NCBI GenBank assembly: GCA_011525755.1
Contig: WYBS01000208.1
Location: forward strand, 1-64,000
Length of the DNA: 64,000 nucleotides
DNA from: Planctomycetaceae bacterium
Lineage (GTDB): Bacteria > Planctomycetota > PLA2
Reading direction: 5' to 3'
Positions 41,875 to 50,271 of the stretch are shown piece by piece. Under the pieces are notes generated by a model. That model worked only from the letters and a program-made list of their open reading frames with translations, was not told the origin of the DNA and ran no database searches. Position 1 is the first letter of the stretch. Each line of letters starts with the position of its first letter. The translations under genes were made by a program, and so were the position numbers.

Positions 41875-43344
41875 GTGCGCCGCCTGTTCCGCGAGCCCGT
41901 CACGCTCCTGCTGATCCTCGCCTGCGTGGCCTGGACGGTCGTCGCGCGGGTTCGGAACCTGACGCCTCTTGAGGCGGGCGCGCTCACCGCCGAACGGCTC
42001 TGGGACGGCGAGTACTGGCGGCTCTTCACCGCGATGCTCCTGCACCACACCGGGAGCTGGATCCACCTCGTGGTGAACGCCGTCTCGCTCCTTTTCGTCG
42101 GGCGCGCGGTCGAGCGGGCGTGCGGCCGCACCGTGCTCCTCGCCGCGGTGGCCGGGGGCGCGCTCGCGGGGTCCGCCGCGAGCCTCGTCTGGGCGCCGGA
42201 TCCCGGCGTCGCCCGCGTGGGCATCTCCGGGGGCGTCGCGGCGCTGCTCGGGCTCCTCCTCGCCGTCGAGTGGGCGGACAGCCGGAGCCTCCTCGGGTTC
42301 CTGAGGCAGTGGAACACGATCCTTGTCCTCTTCTTCCTCGTGCTCAGCTACGTGCTCGCGGAGCACGTCCTCACGTGGCTCAGCGTCGACCACGCCGCGC
42401 ACGTCGGGGGGTTCGCGTTCGGGCTCCTCTCGGGGCTCGCCTACGAGACCCGGGGGGGCCTCCGCCCGGTCCGCGGCGCCGCGGTCGCGCTCCTTCTCTC
42501 GATCCTCCCGGTCGCGTACGCCTCCCGCCCGCTCCTCGAGCCGGAGTACCGGGTCTTTCTGGCGCGGCGGGCGCTTTACGCGGAGGACTTCGAGACCGCG
42601 GCGAGGGAGCTCGACCGTGCGAGGGAGCTCGACCCCGGGGCGCTCGACAGGAGGGGGCTCCGCGACGACCTGCTCGAGGCGTACCTCCGGGTCGGCGCGC
42701 GGCGGCTCGGGACGCCCGAGGGCGAGGCGCTCCTCGGGAAGGCGCTCGCCCTCGGCGGGCGGAAGCCGGACCCGTGGATCGCCTTCGCGCGGGCGGCGGA
42801 AGAGGGGGGACACGCGGACGAGGCGTACCGGGCGTGGCGCGAGGTCGCCCTTCTCCTCCGCGACGGCGACGCGTGGCTCGCCTTCGAGCGGGCGCTCCGG
42901 CTCCTGCGCGCTCGCGAGGCGCCCCCGGTGCGCGAGACGGTCGACATGGCGCGCGGGGCGGCGCGGGGGCTCCGCGCCGGGCTCCCCCCCGACGCCGCGA
43001 CGGAGCTCGAGCGCGAGATCGCGAGGGCGGCCGAGGCGCTCCACGCCCGTGCGGACCCGCCGAGGGGGGACGACGCGCGCGCGCTGTCCGAGCTCTACCG
43101 GACGCTCGCCGAGAACTCCCTCGAGGACGCGCGGCGGCCCCGCTACCGGCTGCGCTCGGCGGAGTGGCTCTGGAGGGGCTCCGGGGAGGCGTCGGGGGAC
43201 GTGGTCGCCCGGTTCGGCGCGGCGATCACGGAGGCGGCCCTCTACGGGGATCCGGCCACGGGCGAGGAGGCCGCGAAGTGGTTCCGGGAGCGGGGATTGG
43301 CCGTCCCGGAGCCGGATCTTGAAGGGGAGGAGGGGGGCGGATAG
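41875..43344 (+). CDS. Rhomboid family intramembrane protease with C-terminal repeat region
   Basis: This is a 489-residue protein. The first 220 residues hold six or seven hydrophobic segments with the rhomboid marks: HxxxN (64-68), GISGG with catalytic Ser118, and the histidine of DHAAHVGG. This is a serine protease of the inner membrane that cleaves within or near membrane helices. The remaining about 270 residues form a soluble helical region with TPR-like pairs (YAEDFETAARELDRARELDPG). The -10 upstream gives a leaderless start. Its last bases overlap the promoter of rpmB. Confidence 0.82.
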   Translation: MRRLFREPVTLLLILACVAWTVVARVRNLTPLEAGALTAERLWDGEYWRLFTAMLLHHTGSWIHLVVNAVSLLFVGRAVERACGRTVLLAAVAGGALAGSAASLVWAPDPGVARVGISGGVAALLGLLLAVEWADSRSLLGFLRQWNTILVLFFLVLSYVLAEHVLTWLSVDHAAHVGGFAFGLLSGLAYETRGGLRPVRGAAVALLLSILPVAYASRPLLEPEYRVFLARRALYAEDFETAARELDRARELDPGALDRRGLRDDLLEAYLRVGARRLGTPEGEALLGKALALGGRKPDPWIAFARAAEEGGHADEAYRAWREVALLLRDGDAWLAFERALRLLRAREAPPVRETVDMARGAARGLRAGLPPDAATELEREIARAAEALHARADPPRGDDARALSELYRTLAENSLEDARRPRYRLRSAEWLWRGSGEASGDVVARFGAAITEAALYGDPATGEEAAKWFRERGLAVPEPDLEGEEGGG

Positions 43345-43347
43345 ATT
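43319..43347 (+). promoter_or_regulatory. Promoter of rpmB
   Basis: TTGAAG (43319-43324), a 17-base spacer and TAGATT (43342-43347) lie within the end of the rhomboid gene, 11 bases before ATG 43359. Confidence 0.6.
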
Positions 43348-43358
43348 GAGGGGCTCCC

Positions 43359-43613
43359 ATGCCTTACGTCTGCGGCGTCAGCGGCAAGCGCACGAAGATC
43401 GGAAAGCAGTACAAGCGGCGCGGTCTCGCGAAAGCGAAGGGCGGCGTCGGCCAGAAGGTCACGGGCAAGACCCCGCGGACCTTCAAGCCGAACCTCCAGA
43501 AGATCCGCGTCGTCGTGGACGGCAAGCGCACGCGCATGTACGTCGCCGCGAAGTACATCCGCCGCGGCATGGTCGAGAAGCCCGCGCGCCGGCGCTTCCC
43601 GGCCTCGGCCTGA
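43359..43613 (+). CDS. rpmB: 50S ribosomal protein L28
   Basis: This is an 84-residue ribosomal protein, highly basic. It opens with CGVSGKRTKIGKQYKRRGLA and carries the family core FKPNLQKIRVVVDGK. The RRGLAKAKGGVGQKVTG insert differs from the short proteobacterial L28 and resembles the extended forms I associate with Planctomycetota; that is recollection, not a search. The gene stands alone, without the usual rpmG neighbour, and has its own promoter. Confidence 0.88.
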   Translation: MPYVCGVSGKRTKIGKQYKRRGLAKAKGGVGQKVTGKTPRTFKPNLQKIRVVVDGKRTRMYVAAKYIRRGMVEKPARRRFPASA

Positions 43614-43696
43614 AGCGGAAGACGCGGCAGCGCCAAGGCTGCGAGCGCAGAGGCGCCGCGGGAGCGTAGTCTCCGTCCTGCGGGCGTCTCCGCCAT

Positions 43697-44764
43697 CTAC
43701 CGCGGGCGGTGGCGGCGGACCAGGGGGGGCGGGCCGGATTTCGCCGCGGCCTTCTGGCGCTGCGCGGCCTCGTAGGCCTCGAGCGCGCCGATCAGCTCCC
43801 GCGGCGACTGGTAGCGCTCCTCGGGAAGCTTCCGCATCAGCTTCTCGACGATCCCCTGCATCGCCTCCGAGATGTCCGGATCGATGTCCCTGAGCCGCTT
43901 CGGGTCCTGCGACACATGGAGCACCATCACGGCCTTGGCCTTGCCCTCGAAGGGGGTCTTGCCCACGAGCATGTGGTAGAGCGTCGCACCGAACGAATAG
44001 AGGTCCGAGCGGATGTCCGCCTCGCGGATCCCCTCGGCCTGCTCCGGCGAGATGTAGTGCGGCGTGCCGAGCGCGCGCCCGCCCTCGGGCCGGTCCTTCG
44101 CGAGCCCCAAGTCGCAGAGCTTCGCCGTCCCGTTCTTCGTGATGAGGATGTTGTCGGGCTTCACGTCGCGGTGGACGAGCCCCGCCTCGTGCGCGTGCTC
44201 GAGCGCCCGCGCGATCTGGAGCGCCACCTTCGCGACCCGCGACTCGTCCATCGCGCCCCCGCGCTTCAGGACCTCCCCCACCGTGAGGCCCTGCGCGTAC
44301 TCCATCACGAAGTAGCGCACCCCGTCGTGCTCCCCCACGTCGATGCCGGAGATCACGTTCGGGTGGTTGAGGCGGGCGACCGCGCGCGCCTCGCGGAGGA
44401 ACTGCTCGACGTAGTCGCTCTTCCGGGAGAGGTGCGGCGAGAGGACCTTGATCGCGACGACCCGGTCGAGCGAGACCTGCTTCGCCTTGTAGACCGTCCC
44501 CATCGTCCCGGCGCCGATCTTCTCGATGATCCGATAGCCGCCGATCTCGCGGTCGAGGTCGAAGCCCTCCTGCTCCTGGCGGAGCTGGTCCGCGGCCTCC
44601 CGCGTGAGGTAGCCCTTCTCGACCGCCAGCTCCTCGACCGCGGGAGCGACGCCGTCGCGCCCCTTGCGCGCGTGGCGGAGCCGCGCGAGCTCGAGCGCCT
44701 GCTCGTCGGTGAGCAGCTTCTGCGCGATCGCGCGCTCGAGGATCCGCTTCGCGGTCGACCCCAT
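43697..44764 (-). CDS. Serine/threonine protein kinase (PknB-like)
   Basis: This is a 355-residue kinase. A helical N-terminal extension of about 70 residues leads to the kinase domain: glycine loop GAGTMG (84-89), Lys106, HRDVKPDN (198-205), DLG (218-220) and GTPHYISPEQ. There is no transmembrane helix or sensor domain, so it is a soluble Hanks-type kinase. It is the only Ser/Thr kinase in the window and could feed the four FHA proteins, though none is adjacent. TAGAAT lies eight bases before the ATG (44773-44778), which suggests a leaderless mRNA. Confidence 0.9.
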   Translation of the reverse strand: MGSTAKRILERAIAQKLLTDEQALELARLRHARKGRDGVAPAVEELAVEKGYLTREAADQLRQEQEGFDLDREIGGYRIIEKIGAGTMGTVYKAKQVSLDRVVAIKVLSPHLSRKSDYVEQFLREARAVARLNHPNVISGIDVGEHDGVRYFVMEYAQGLTVGEVLKRGGAMDESRVAKVALQIARALEHAHEAGLVHRDVKPDNILITKNGTAKLCDLGLAKDRPEGGRALGTPHYISPEQAEGIREADIRSDLYSFGATLYHMLVGKTPFEGKAKAVMVLHVSQDPKRLRDIDPDISEAMQGIVEKLMRKLPEERYQSPRELIGALEAYEAAQRQKAAAKSGPPPLVRRHRPR

Positions 44765-44772
44765 CGCCGGCG

Positions 44773-44778
44773 ATTCTA
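44773..44778 (-). promoter_or_regulatory. -10 element of the Ser/Thr kinase gene
   Basis: TAGAAT on the minus strand lies eight bases before ATG 44764, inside the last codons of the ybeY gene. Confidence 0.45.
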
Positions 44779-45195
44779 CGAAACGGGGCCCCGGGTCCGC
44801 CGCTTCCGTTCCGGCGCGCCGAACACGTCGCCGAGCCCGAGCGCCGCGAGCACGCGCCGCTCCGCCCGGCGCATGAGCGCCCGGTCCCTCGCCTTCTTGT
44901 CGCGGTGGCCCGCGAGGTGGAGGGCGCCGTGGACGACGTAGAGCAGGAGCTCGTGCAGCGGCGCGATCCCCCGCGCGAGCGCCTCGCGCCGCGCCGTGTC
45001 GCCCGACACGACGATTTCCCCGTGGGGGAAGCTCAGCACGTCGGTCGGGGTCGGGTCGCCCAGGTAGCGCCCGTGGAGCTTCGCGATCGTCCGGTCGTCC
45101 ACGAGCGCGACCACGACGTCGCGCTTCAGAAGGACGAGCTCCGCGGCGCGGCGGCACGGTGCCACGGCGCCCCGGATCGCACGCTGCCGGTCCAC
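44776..45195 (-). CDS. ybeY: Endoribonuclease YbeY
   Basis: YbeY is a metal endoribonuclease for 16S rRNA maturation. TPTDVLSFPHGEI and HGALHLAGHRDKK are diagnostic. The third metal ligand is Asp rather than His, a variant I recall from other phyla. I list the GTG at 45195, giving 139 residues. The normal N-terminal strand TVTVVDRQRA lies mainly upstream of it. The only start that would include it is CTG at 45208-45210, overlapping the phoH TGA as CTGA. The gene follows phoH, its usual neighbour in many genomes. Confidence 0.85.
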   Translation of the reverse strand: MDRQRAIRGAVAPCRRAAELVLLKRDVVVALVDDRTIAKLHGRYLGDPTPTDVLSFPHGEIVVSGDTARREALARGIAPLHELLLYVVHGALHLAGHRDKKARDRALMRRAERRVLAALGLGDVFGAPERKRRTRGPVS

Positions 45196-45206
45196 GACCG
45201 TGACGG

Positions 45207-46166
45207 TCAGTTGCCGTCCCCCTCGTGCCGCTCGTAAGCGTCGACGATCCGCTGGACGACCGGGTTCCTCACGACGTCGCGCTTGTCGAAGTGGCAGAAG
45301 ACGATGCCCGGGATGCCGCGCAGGACGTTCATCGCGTGGACGAGCCCCGAGGCCACCGGCTGCGGCAGGTCGACCTGCGTGATGTCGCCCGTCACGACGA
45401 GGCGCGACCCCTCGCCCATGCGCGTCAGGAACATCTTCATCTGCCCGGCGGTCGTGTTCTGCGCCTCGTCGAGGATGATGAAGCTGTCGGCGAGCGTGCG
45501 CCCGCGCATGTAGGCGAGCGGCGCGACCTCGATCACGTCGTTCTCGCTGAACTTCCGGATCTGCGCCGGCTCGACGAGGTCGAAGAGCGCGTCGTAGAGC
45601 GGCCGCAGGTAGGGGTTGATCTTCGCCTCGTAGGTGCCGGGGAGGAACCCGAGCTTCTCCCCCGCCTCGACCGCGGGCCGGCAGAGGATGAGCTTCTTCA
45701 CCCGTCCCTCGCGGAGCATCCGCACGGCCATCGCGACCGCGAGGTAGGTCTTGCCGGTGCCCGCGGGCCCGATCGCGAAGACGACCTCCTCCTCGACGAG
45801 CGCCTTGACGTAGGCGTGCTGGCCGGGCGTGCGCGGCATCACGACGCGGCCCATCCGGCTCTTGACGACCGCCTCGCGCTCCTGAAGGGTGGGGGCTCCG
45901 GGGGCCCCCCCCGCGCCCCCCCCTTTGAGGATCCCGTCGACCTCGCCCTCGTCGACGTGGCCCGACGCGCGGAAGCGCCGCATGATCTCGGCAGCCGCCT
46001 TCGCCGCCGCCGCCACGCCCTCCTCGGCGCCCTCGATCACGAGCTCGCCGCCCCGCACCGTGATCGCGACGTCGTAGGCCGCGCGGAAGAGGCGCGCGTT
46101 CCGGTCCGCGACGCCGAGGACCGTCCGGGCCTCGTCGTTCGAGTGGAGCGGGATCGTCGTGCGCAC
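45207..46166 (-). CDS. phoH: PhoH-like ATPase
   Basis: This is a 319-residue PhoH family ATPase. Walker A is GPAGTGKT (133-140), Walker B is FIILDEAQNT, with TGDITQVDLP downstream. The family is linked to RNA metabolism and is typically encoded next to ybeY, as here. The N-terminal KH-like domain (1-70) is joined to the ATPase by a Gly/Ala/Pro linker (about residues 81-93). This linker is encoded by two back-to-back G-tract elements in opposite orientation. It begins with GTG three bases after the cdsA stop. Confidence 0.92.
   Translation of the reverse strand: MRTTIPLHSNDEARTVLGVADRNARLFRAAYDVAITVRGGELVIEGAEEGVAAAAKAAAEIMRRFRASGHVDEGEVDGILKGGGAGGAPGAPTLQEREAVVKSRMGRVVMPRTPGQHAYVKALVEEEVVFAIGPAGTGKTYLAVAMAVRMLREGRVKKLILCRPAVEAGEKLGFLPGTYEAKINPYLRPLYDALFDLVEPAQIRKFSENDVIEVAPLAYMRGRTLADSFIILDEAQNTTAGQMKMFLTRMGEGSRLVVTGDITQVDLPQPVASGLVHAMNVLRGIPGIVFCHFDKRDVVRNPVVQRIVDAYERHEGDGN
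45891..45923. repeat. G-tract element exact copy 10 plus inverted GGGGGCGCGGGGG copy (inside phoH)
   Basis: GGGGGCTCCGGGGG (45891-45904) is directly followed by a long C-run containing CCCCCGCGCCCCC (45908-45920), so two elements stand in inverse orientation. The pair could fold into a hairpin. Confidence 0.8.
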
Positions 46167-46169
46167 GCC

Positions 46170-47000
46170 TTACGCCCCGTGGAGGCACACGGCCGCGACC
46201 GGGGCGGCCACGAGGATACTGTCCAGGAGGTCGAGGAACCCGCCGAATTCGGGCAGCAGCACCGCCGAGTCCTTCACCCCCGCCCAGCGCTTGAGCCCCG
46301 ACGCGAGCATGCCGCCGAGGAAGGCGGCGCCGCCGAGGATCGCCCCGGCGATCGCCCCGTAGAGGGGCGGGAAGTTGTTCAGCTCCGGGGCGAGGAGCGC
46401 GCCGACGCCCGCGGCGCCGAGCAGCGAGCCGATCGTCCCCTCCCACGTCTTCTTCGGGCTGACCGCGGGGGCGATGGGCCGGCGCCCGGCGAGCGTGCCC
46501 ACGAAGTAGCCGCTCATGTCGGCCGACTTCGCGATCGCGATCACCGCGATCGCTGCGTGGAGGCCGTTCCTCCGCACGAGGATCCCGTCGAGGAAGCAGA
46601 CGAGCCCGGCGGTCGCGAGGATCCCGACGCCGAGCAGCGCCGCCTCGGGGAACGCGGCCGCCGCCGAGCGGAGCGGCGCCATGCCGAGCAGGCGCACGCC
46701 CGCCGCGACGACCGCCGCGAGCACGAGGAGCGTCCCGGGCACGGCGATCGGCACGTCGTGGCTCGAGATGAGGTAGGGGACGACGACGGCCGTGACCGCG
46801 ATCCCGCCGAGCACGAAAAGGCCCGGGCCCGTCTCGACGCGCTTCGCGCCGAGCGAGAGCACCTCGTGGAGCGTGAGCAGCGCAAGCGCCCACAGCACGG
46901 CCCGGGAGAAGAGCGTGTTCCGGAGTACGTGGGCGTCGAGGAGGTAGATGCCGAGAACGGCCGCGATGAGCGCGGCCCCGACGAGGATGCGCGTCTTCAT
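46170..47000 (-). CDS. cdsA: Phosphatidate cytidylyltransferase
   Basis: This is a 276-residue inner-membrane enzyme with about eight hydrophobic segments. It makes CDP-diacylglycerol from phosphatidate and CTP, the entry to phospholipid synthesis. The C-terminal signature is present, with SPKKTWEGTIGSLLGA and the acidic KRWAGVKDSAVLLPEFGGFLDLLDS. The ATG overlaps the uppS TGA, and the phoH GTG follows three bases after its own stop. Confidence 0.9.
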   Translation of the reverse strand: MKTRILVGAALIAAVLGIYLLDAHVLRNTLFSRAVLWALALLTLHEVLSLGAKRVETGPGLFVLGGIAVTAVVVPYLISSHDVPIAVPGTLLVLAAVVAAGVRLLGMAPLRSAAAAFPEAALLGVGILATAGLVCFLDGILVRRNGLHAAIAVIAIAKSADMSGYFVGTLAGRRPIAPAVSPKKTWEGTIGSLLGAAGVGALLAPELNNFPPLYGAIAGAILGGAAFLGGMLASGLKRWAGVKDSAVLLPEFGGFLDLLDSILVAAPVAAVCLHGA

Positions 47001-47722
47001 CCGGACGCGGTCCCCGGCACGAGCCCCCCGAACTTGCGGACGCGGCGGGCGTAGCTCTCGAAGGCCTCGTCGAGGTGCTCCTCGCGGAACTCGGGCCAGC
47101 ACGACGGGGTCACGTGCAGCTCCGTGTAGGAGATCTGCCAGAGGAGGAAGTTGGAAAACCGCATCTCGCCCGCCGTGCGGATCAGGAGGTCGGGCGGCGG
47201 CATGTCGGGCTGGTAGAGGTGGGCGGTGATCGTCTCCTCCGTGATCTCGTCGGGCTCGAGCTCGCCCGCGCGGACCCGGTGGGCGATCGCCCGGCACGCG
47301 TCGAGGAGCTCCTGCCGGCCGCCGTAGCTGAGCGCGAGGTTCAGGACCATGCCGCGGTTCCCCTCGGACATCTCCCGCGTCTTCTCGAGCTCCCGGCGGA
47401 CGTCGGCGGGCAGGCGGTGGAGCCGCCCGATCGCGGTCAGCCGGATGTCGTTCTCCATGATCTCAGGGCGCTCGCGGACGAGGAAGCGGCGCAGGAGCCG
47501 CATGAGGAGCTCCACCTCGCGCTTGGGCCGCTTCCAGTTCTCCTCGCTGAACGCGTAGAGCGTGAGCTGCCGGAGGCCCTTCTTCGCGCAGGTGCGGGTC
47601 ACGACGCGGACCGACTCGACGCCGGCGGCGTGGCCCCGGGTCCTCGAGAGGCCCCGGGCCGCGGCCCACCGCCCGTTGCCGTCCATGATGATCGCGACGT
47701 GCCCGGGGAGCCCTTCGGTCAT
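46997..47722 (-). CDS. uppS: Isoprenyl transferase (undecaprenyl diphosphate synthase)
   Basis: This is a 241-residue cis-prenyltransferase that builds the C55 carrier for peptidoglycan and O-antigen. It shows MDGNGRWAAARGLSRTRGH near the N-terminus with the catalytic Asp of MDGNGRWA, FSEENWKRP, and the C-terminal DLLIRTAGEMRFSNFLLWQ and FREEHLDEA motifs. It links purA and cdsA by ATGA overlaps. An adenylosuccinate synthase gene upstream of uppS-cdsA is unusual company. Confidence 0.93.
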   Translation of the reverse strand: MTEGLPGHVAIIMDGNGRWAAARGLSRTRGHAAGVESVRVVTRTCAKKGLRQLTLYAFSEENWKRPKREVELLMRLLRRFLVRERPEIMENDIRLTAIGRLHRLPADVRRELEKTREMSEGNRGMVLNLALSYGGRQELLDACRAIAHRVRAGELEPDEITEETITAHLYQPDMPPPDLLIRTAGEMRFSNFLLWQISYTELHVTPSCWPEFREEHLDEAFESYARRVRKFGGLVPGTASG

Positions 47723-48999
47723 CGCGCCCCCATGGTGAGCGTCTCCGTGCGCTCCGGCCCGACGGAGAGGAGCACGACGGGCGCGCCGATCTCCGTCGCG
47801 AGCGCGTCGACGTAGGCCGCCGCGCGCCGCGGCAGCCGTTCGGGGGTCCGGATCCCGCTCAGGGGCTCGGTGAACCCGGGCACGTCGCGGTAGACCGGCT
47901 TCGCGCGGCGGAGGAGGTCGATGTCGGCGGGGAACTCCTCGAGGCGGCGTCCGTCCACCTCGTAGGCGATGCAGATCCGGAGCGGGTCGATGCCCTGGAG
48001 CACGTCGATCTTCGTGAGCGCGACCCCGTCGACGCCGTTCAGCGCGCACACGTGGCGCATCGCGAGCGCGTCGAACCAGCCGCAGTCGCGCGGCCGGCCG
48101 GTCACCGTCCCGTACTCCTTGCCCCGATCCCGCAGGAGCTCGCCGACGGGGCCCGGCTCGCGCGTCGGCAGCGGCCCCGCCCCCACGCGCGTCACGTAGG
48201 CCTTCGCGACCGTGATCACCTTGTCCACGGAGCGCACGGGGAGCCCCGTGCCCGCGGAGATGCCCCCGACGCCGCAGTTGCTCGTCGAGACGAACGGGTA
48301 GGTGCCGAAGTCGACGTCGAGAAGCGCCGCCTGCGCCCCCTCGAGGACGATCTCCCTCCCGGCCGCGCGCGCTTCGCGGAGGAACTTCACCGTGTCGCAC
48401 GAGAGCGGCCGCAGGAACTCGACCCAGCTCTCGACCTCCGCGGTCGCGCTCGCGAGGTCCACCTCCTCCGCGCCGAGCGCCCGGAGGCGCGCGTTGCCGC
48501 GCTCGAGGAGGTAGAGGAGCCGCTCCTTCCGCACGCGGTCGGAGAGCAGGTCGGCGACGCGGAACCCCTCGTAGAGGTGCTTGTCGCCCATGCAGGTCGA
48601 GATCCCGCGCCCGGTGGACTGGTTCCGCCACGTCGCGTTGCGCGAGGCGTCGAGCGCCCGGTCGAGCGGCGGGTGGAACGGCAGCACGAGGTGCGCGCGG
48701 TCGGAGACCCGGAGGCGGGGGCGCACGTCGTAGCCGCGCGCCTCGAGGTGCTCGACCTCCGCGCGGAGGACCGAGGGGTCGAGGATGACGCCGTTCGCGA
48801 TCACCCCCATCGCGCCCTGGAGCACGCCCGAGGGCGTCAGCCGGAGCGCGAACCGCTCCTCGCCGAGCACGATCGTGTGGCCGGCGTTCGATCCGCCCTG
48901 GTAGCGCACGACGATGTCGGCGTCCTTGGCGAGGAAGTCGACGACCTTGCCCTTCCCCTCGTCCCCCCACTGCCCCCCGAACACGCACGTGACCGGCAT
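47719..48999 (-). CDS. purA: Adenylosuccinate synthase, divergent in the IMP-binding loop
   Basis: PurA joins IMP and aspartate with GTP hydrolysis, the first step to AMP. The 426-residue chain has GQWGDEGKGK with Asp13, NAGHTIV with His41, STGRGI and VTGRPRDCGW. The loop after STGRGI differs: it reads STCMGDKHLYEG where most PurA have GPAYEDKVARRG. E. coli-like Arg143, which reaches into the partner subunit to hold IMP, is Tyr here. GGAGGAG precedes the ATG. It heads the purA-uppS-cdsA-phoH-ybeY run. Confidence 0.9.
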   Translation of the reverse strand: MPVTCVFGGQWGDEGKGKVVDFLAKDADIVVRYQGGSNAGHTIVLGEERFALRLTPSGVLQGAMGVIANGVILDPSVLRAEVEHLEARGYDVRPRLRVSDRAHLVLPFHPPLDRALDASRNATWRNQSTGRGISTCMGDKHLYEGFRVADLLSDRVRKERLLYLLERGNARLRALGAEEVDLASATAEVESWVEFLRPLSCDTVKFLREARAAGREIVLEGAQAALLDVDFGTYPFVSTSNCGVGGISAGTGLPVRSVDKVITVAKAYVTRVGAGPLPTREPGPVGELLRDRGKEYGTVTGRPRDCGWFDALAMRHVCALNGVDGVALTKIDVLQGIDPLRICIAYEVDGRRLEEFPADIDLLRRAKPVYRDVPGFTEPLSGIRTPERLPRRAAAYVDALATEIGAPVVLLSVGPERTETLTMGAR

Positions 49000-49040
49000 G
49001 GCTCCTCCGTCTCACTCCGCGCGGGCCCGCGATCCCGTTC

Positions 49041-50165
49041 TCATCCCCGGCTCGCCGCGATCAGCTCCCGGAAGCGCGGGAAGAGGTATCGGGAATCGTG
49101 GGGACCCGGGCTCGCCTCCGGGTGGTACTGGACGGCATACGCCGGGTAATCGACGTGGCGGAATCCCTCGACGGTCCCGTCGTTCAGGTTCACGTGCGTG
49201 AGCTCGAGCCCGCTGCCGGAAAGGCTCTTCTCGTCCACGGCGAACCCGTGGTTCTGGCTCGTGATCTCGACCTTTCCCGTCGTCAGATCCTTCACCGGCT
49301 GGTTCCCGCCGCGGTGGCCGAACTTGAGCTTATAGGTCTTCGCGCCGCAGGCGAGCGCGAGGATCTGGTGGCCGAGGCAGATGCCGAACGTCGGCAGCCT
49401 CGGCAGGAGCGCCTTCACCGTCGCGGCGACGTAGCCGACGGGCGCCGGATCGCCGGGGCCGTTCGAGAGGAAGAGCCCGTCCGGCTTCCACGCGAGGATC
49501 TCCTCGGGCGTCGCCGTGGCCGGGAAGACCCGAACGAGGAACCCGCCGTCCACGAGCAGGCGCAGGATGTTCCGCTTGATCCCGCAGTCGATCGCCGCGA
49601 CCCGGTACTCGGGCAAGGGCGGCGTCCGGCTCCCCCGGAACTCGCGCGGCTCGCCCTCGGACCAGTCGTAGGCCTTGCCCGAGCTGACGGCCCGGACGAG
49701 GTCCTGGCCGGCCATGTCGGGCGCGGCCTTCGCCTTCGCACGGAGCGAGTCCTCGTCGAGATCCGTCGCGGAGAGCACCGCGGGCATCGCGCCGAGCATC
49801 CGGACGTGCCGCACGAGCGCCCGCGTGTCGATCCCGGCGATGCCCGGGATCCCGTACCGCTCGAGGTACCCGTCGAGCGAGCCAACGGAGCGGTAGTTGC
49901 TCGCCCGGCGCGCCGCCTCCCGCACCACGAACCCGGTCACCCACGGCCGAGCCGACTCGACATCGTCCTCGTTCACCCCGTAGTTGCCGATGTGGGGGTA
50001 GGTCATCGTCACGATCTGCCCCGCGTACGAGGGGTCGGTCAGGACCTCCTGGTACCCCGTCATCGAGGTGTTGAAGACCACCTCGCCGGTGACCTCCGTC
50101 ACGGCGCCGAACGATTCGCCCGAAAAGACGGTGCCGTCGGCAAGAACGAGCTTCGCCTGTCCCAT
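49041..50165 (-). CDS. carA: Carbamoyl-phosphate synthase small subunit
   Basis: This is a 374-residue glutamine amidotransferase subunit that supplies ammonia for carbamoyl phosphate, feeding pyrimidine and arginine synthesis. The class I amidotransferase domain shows GICLGHQI with the catalytic Cys, and [16 protein letters not shown] with the His and Glu. The N-terminal part ([33 protein letters not shown]) is typical. A TAGAAT at 50179-50184 is 13 bases before the ATG, with no ribosome binding site. The large subunit, carB, is not in the window. Confidence 0.94.
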   Translation of the reverse strand: MGQAKLVLADGTVFSGESFGAVTEVTGEVVFNTSMTGYQEVLTDPSYAGQIVTMTYPHIGNYGVNEDDVESARPWVTGFVVREAARRASNYRSVGSLDGYLERYGIPGIAGIDTRALVRHVRMLGAMPAVLSATDLDEDSLRAKAKAAPDMAGQDLVRAVSSGKAYDWSEGEPREFRGSRTPPLPEYRVAAIDCGIKRNILRLLVDGGFLVRVFPATATPEEILAWKPDGLFLSNGPGDPAPVGYVAATVKALLPRLPTFGICLGHQILALACGAKTYKLKFGHRGGNQPVKDLTTGKVEITSQNHGFAVDEKSLSGSGLELTHVNLNDGTVEGFRHVDYPAYAVQYHPEASPGPHDSRYLFPRFRELIAASRG

Positions 50166-50178
50166 GAAAAACCGCCGG

Positions 50179-50184
50179 ATTCTA
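50179..50184 (-). promoter_or_regulatory. -10 element of carA
   Basis: TAGAAT on the minus strand lies 13 bases before ATG 50165, with no ribosome binding site between. Confidence 0.4.
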
Positions 50185-50271
50185 CCGTCCCGGGGGCCCC
50201 GCCGGGGACTTTCGGCCGGGGCGATTCCGGGGGGGGCGCGGGGGCCGAAGCGGGCCCCGGAAGGCCTCCGT

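Noticed and set aside
43614-43696. Possible terminator between rpmB and the kinase gene
   Set aside because: Short imperfect stems only, no T-run on either strand.
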